In this document: positions 12,901 to 13,461 of the stretch, piece after piece
How positions within the stretch are numbered: position 1 is the stretch's first letter
How the letters are laid out: every line of letters begins with the position of its first letter
DNA from: Chitinophaga pinensis
GTDB lineage: Bacteria; Bacteroidota; Bacteroidia; Chitinophagales; Chitinophagaceae
Direction: 5' to 3'
Length of the DNA: 13,461 bases
Assembly: GCA_943331145.2 (NCBI GenBank)
Contig: CALQKL020000041.1
Coordinates: forward strand, 1-13,461
Translations under genes and position numbers: made by a program
Notes under the pieces: generated by a model
Seen by the model: the letters and a program-made list of their open reading frames with translations, nothing else
What the model was told of the DNA's origin: nothing
The model's database searches: none

Positions 12901-13461
12901 ATGTATAAATCAATATTGGCTTTTGTTTTCATTGCCATTTCACATGTTGCGATAGCCAAAAACGATTCTATTCCATCCATACGTATTGTAGAAAAACCCA
13001 TTAGTTATTCTGAGGAGCGAAAAAAACTTAGTGTTGAATATTTACAAAATCGTCATGGTTTAAATCTGAAAAAACCAATCATCACGCCAAGAATAATTGT
13101 ATTGCATTTTACAGATGGCGGCACCATTAAAAGTGTTTTTAATTATTTCAATAACACAACAATTGAAACAGGCAGGTCCTACAACAAGAAGCAAAGCAAT
13201 TTGAATGTTTCATCGCATTATTTAATAGATCGTGATGGAACGATATATCATTTGCTTGCGGATACTTTATTTGCAAGGCATACCATTGGATTAAATTATT
13301 GTGCTATTGGTATTGAAAACATTGGCAGTGTTTCAAATCCGCTTACAGAAAAACAAGTAGCAGCAAACATCGCTTTGATTAATTACTTGTCTAAAAAATA
13401 TCCAATAGAATATGTGATCGGACATTCTGAATATGGTAAATTTAGAAAAACGCCATTGTGG
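12901..13461 (+). CDS. N-acetylmuramoyl-L-alanine amidase (Amidase_2), cut by window edge
   Basis: The first 187 codons of an exported amidase. The signal peptide covers residues 1-19 (AIA, then KND). The Amidase_2 domain (PF01510, AmpD/PGRP fold) begins near residue 62: the first zinc His is H69 in IVLHFTDGG, SSHYLIDRDGTIY (104-116) and ARHTIGLN (125-132) follow, the catalytic Glu is E139 in AIGIENIG, and the second zinc His is H175 in VIGHSEY. The third ligand, the Asp of a KTDPG motif, should lie beyond 13461. The sequence after H175 (EYGKFRKTPLW) matches the long-loop type of this family, in which the Asp comes later, so it should not be read as lost. It cleaves the bond between MurNAc and L-Ala in periplasmic or external peptidoglycan. 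It follows the small secreted protein by 15 nt. Confidence 0.92.
   Translation, partial: MYKSILAFVFIAISHVAIAKNDSIPSIRIVEKPISYSEERKKLSVEYLQNRHGLNLKKPIITPRIIVLHFTDGGTIKSVFNYFNNTTIETGRSYNKKQSNLNVSSHYLIDRDGTIYHLLADTLFARHTIGLNYCAIGIENIGSVSNPLTEKQVAANIALINYLSKKYPIEYVIGHSEYGKFRKTPLW

Noticed and set aside
13426..13461. Missing third zinc ligand (Asp) of the amidase after H175
   Set aside because: The local sequence fits the subfamily with a long loop before KTDPG, and the window ends before that point, so absence cannot be claimed.
1..13461. Phage defence, toxin-antitoxin, CRISPR or transposable element
   Set aside because: No nuclease, integrase, transposase, regular direct repeats, or toxin/antitoxin-sized pair with DNA-binding signatures was found on either strand.

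Overview
The window is an AT-rich stretch (roughly 30% G+C by eye) that looks like chromosomal DNA from a low-GC member of the Bacteroidota. The reasons are the number of short-signal lipoproteins ending in SC or NC, the lack of clear Shine-Dalgarno sequences with A-rich leaders instead, one good TAnnTTTG-type -7 element, a secreted TonB C-terminal-domain protein, a YARHG lipoprotein and a DUF2306 membrane protein. No genus can be named. I see no tRNA, rRNA, CRISPR array, insertion sequence or integrase, and no gene-free stretch exceeds 300 bases.

Layout. At the left edge on the minus strand lie a truncated class-A-beta-lactamase-like serine hydrolase (1-534) and a YARHG lipoprotein (609-1349). 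A plus-strand DUF2306 membrane protein (1362-2021) diverges from the latter with only 12 bp between start codons. A five-gene minus-strand block follows (transcription order from 8802 to 2086): an M23 endopeptidase with a lysine-rich tail, a YncE-like beta-propeller lipoprotein, an NlpC/P60 hydrolase, an amino-acid permease fused in frame to a lipoprotein, and a free lipoprotein paralogous to that fused half. From 9021 everything is on the plus strand: a lipoprotein with a Cds6/NTF2-like domain, a secreted TonB C-terminal-domain protein, a CapA-family protein, a small secreted protein of unknown function, and an N-acetylmuramoyl-L-alanine amidase cut by the right edge.

How the genes fit together. 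Almost every product is exported, lipidated or membrane-bound, and several act on peptidoglycan by family (NlpC/P60, M23, Amidase_2) or are of families often tied to envelope work (serine hydrolase, Cds6-like, CapA). The last three genes of the minus block are tightly spaced (24 and 24 nt) and probably co-transcribed. A working inference is that they link cell-wall peptide cleavage, amino-acid uptake and a pair of surface or periplasmic lipoproteins.

The most unusual item is the 812-residue fusion at 3292-5730. A complete 12-TM APC-family permease runs into a complete lipoprotein signal peptide with its own cysteine lipobox and then a 360-residue domain, whose twin is the next gene. The junction carries a run of seven A, a -1-frame stop a few codons later, and an ATT codon exactly where a lipoprotein ATG would be expected. 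It therefore looks like a recent gene fusion, a slippage-controlled dual product, a non-ATG internal start, or a sequence error. These alternatives can be told apart.
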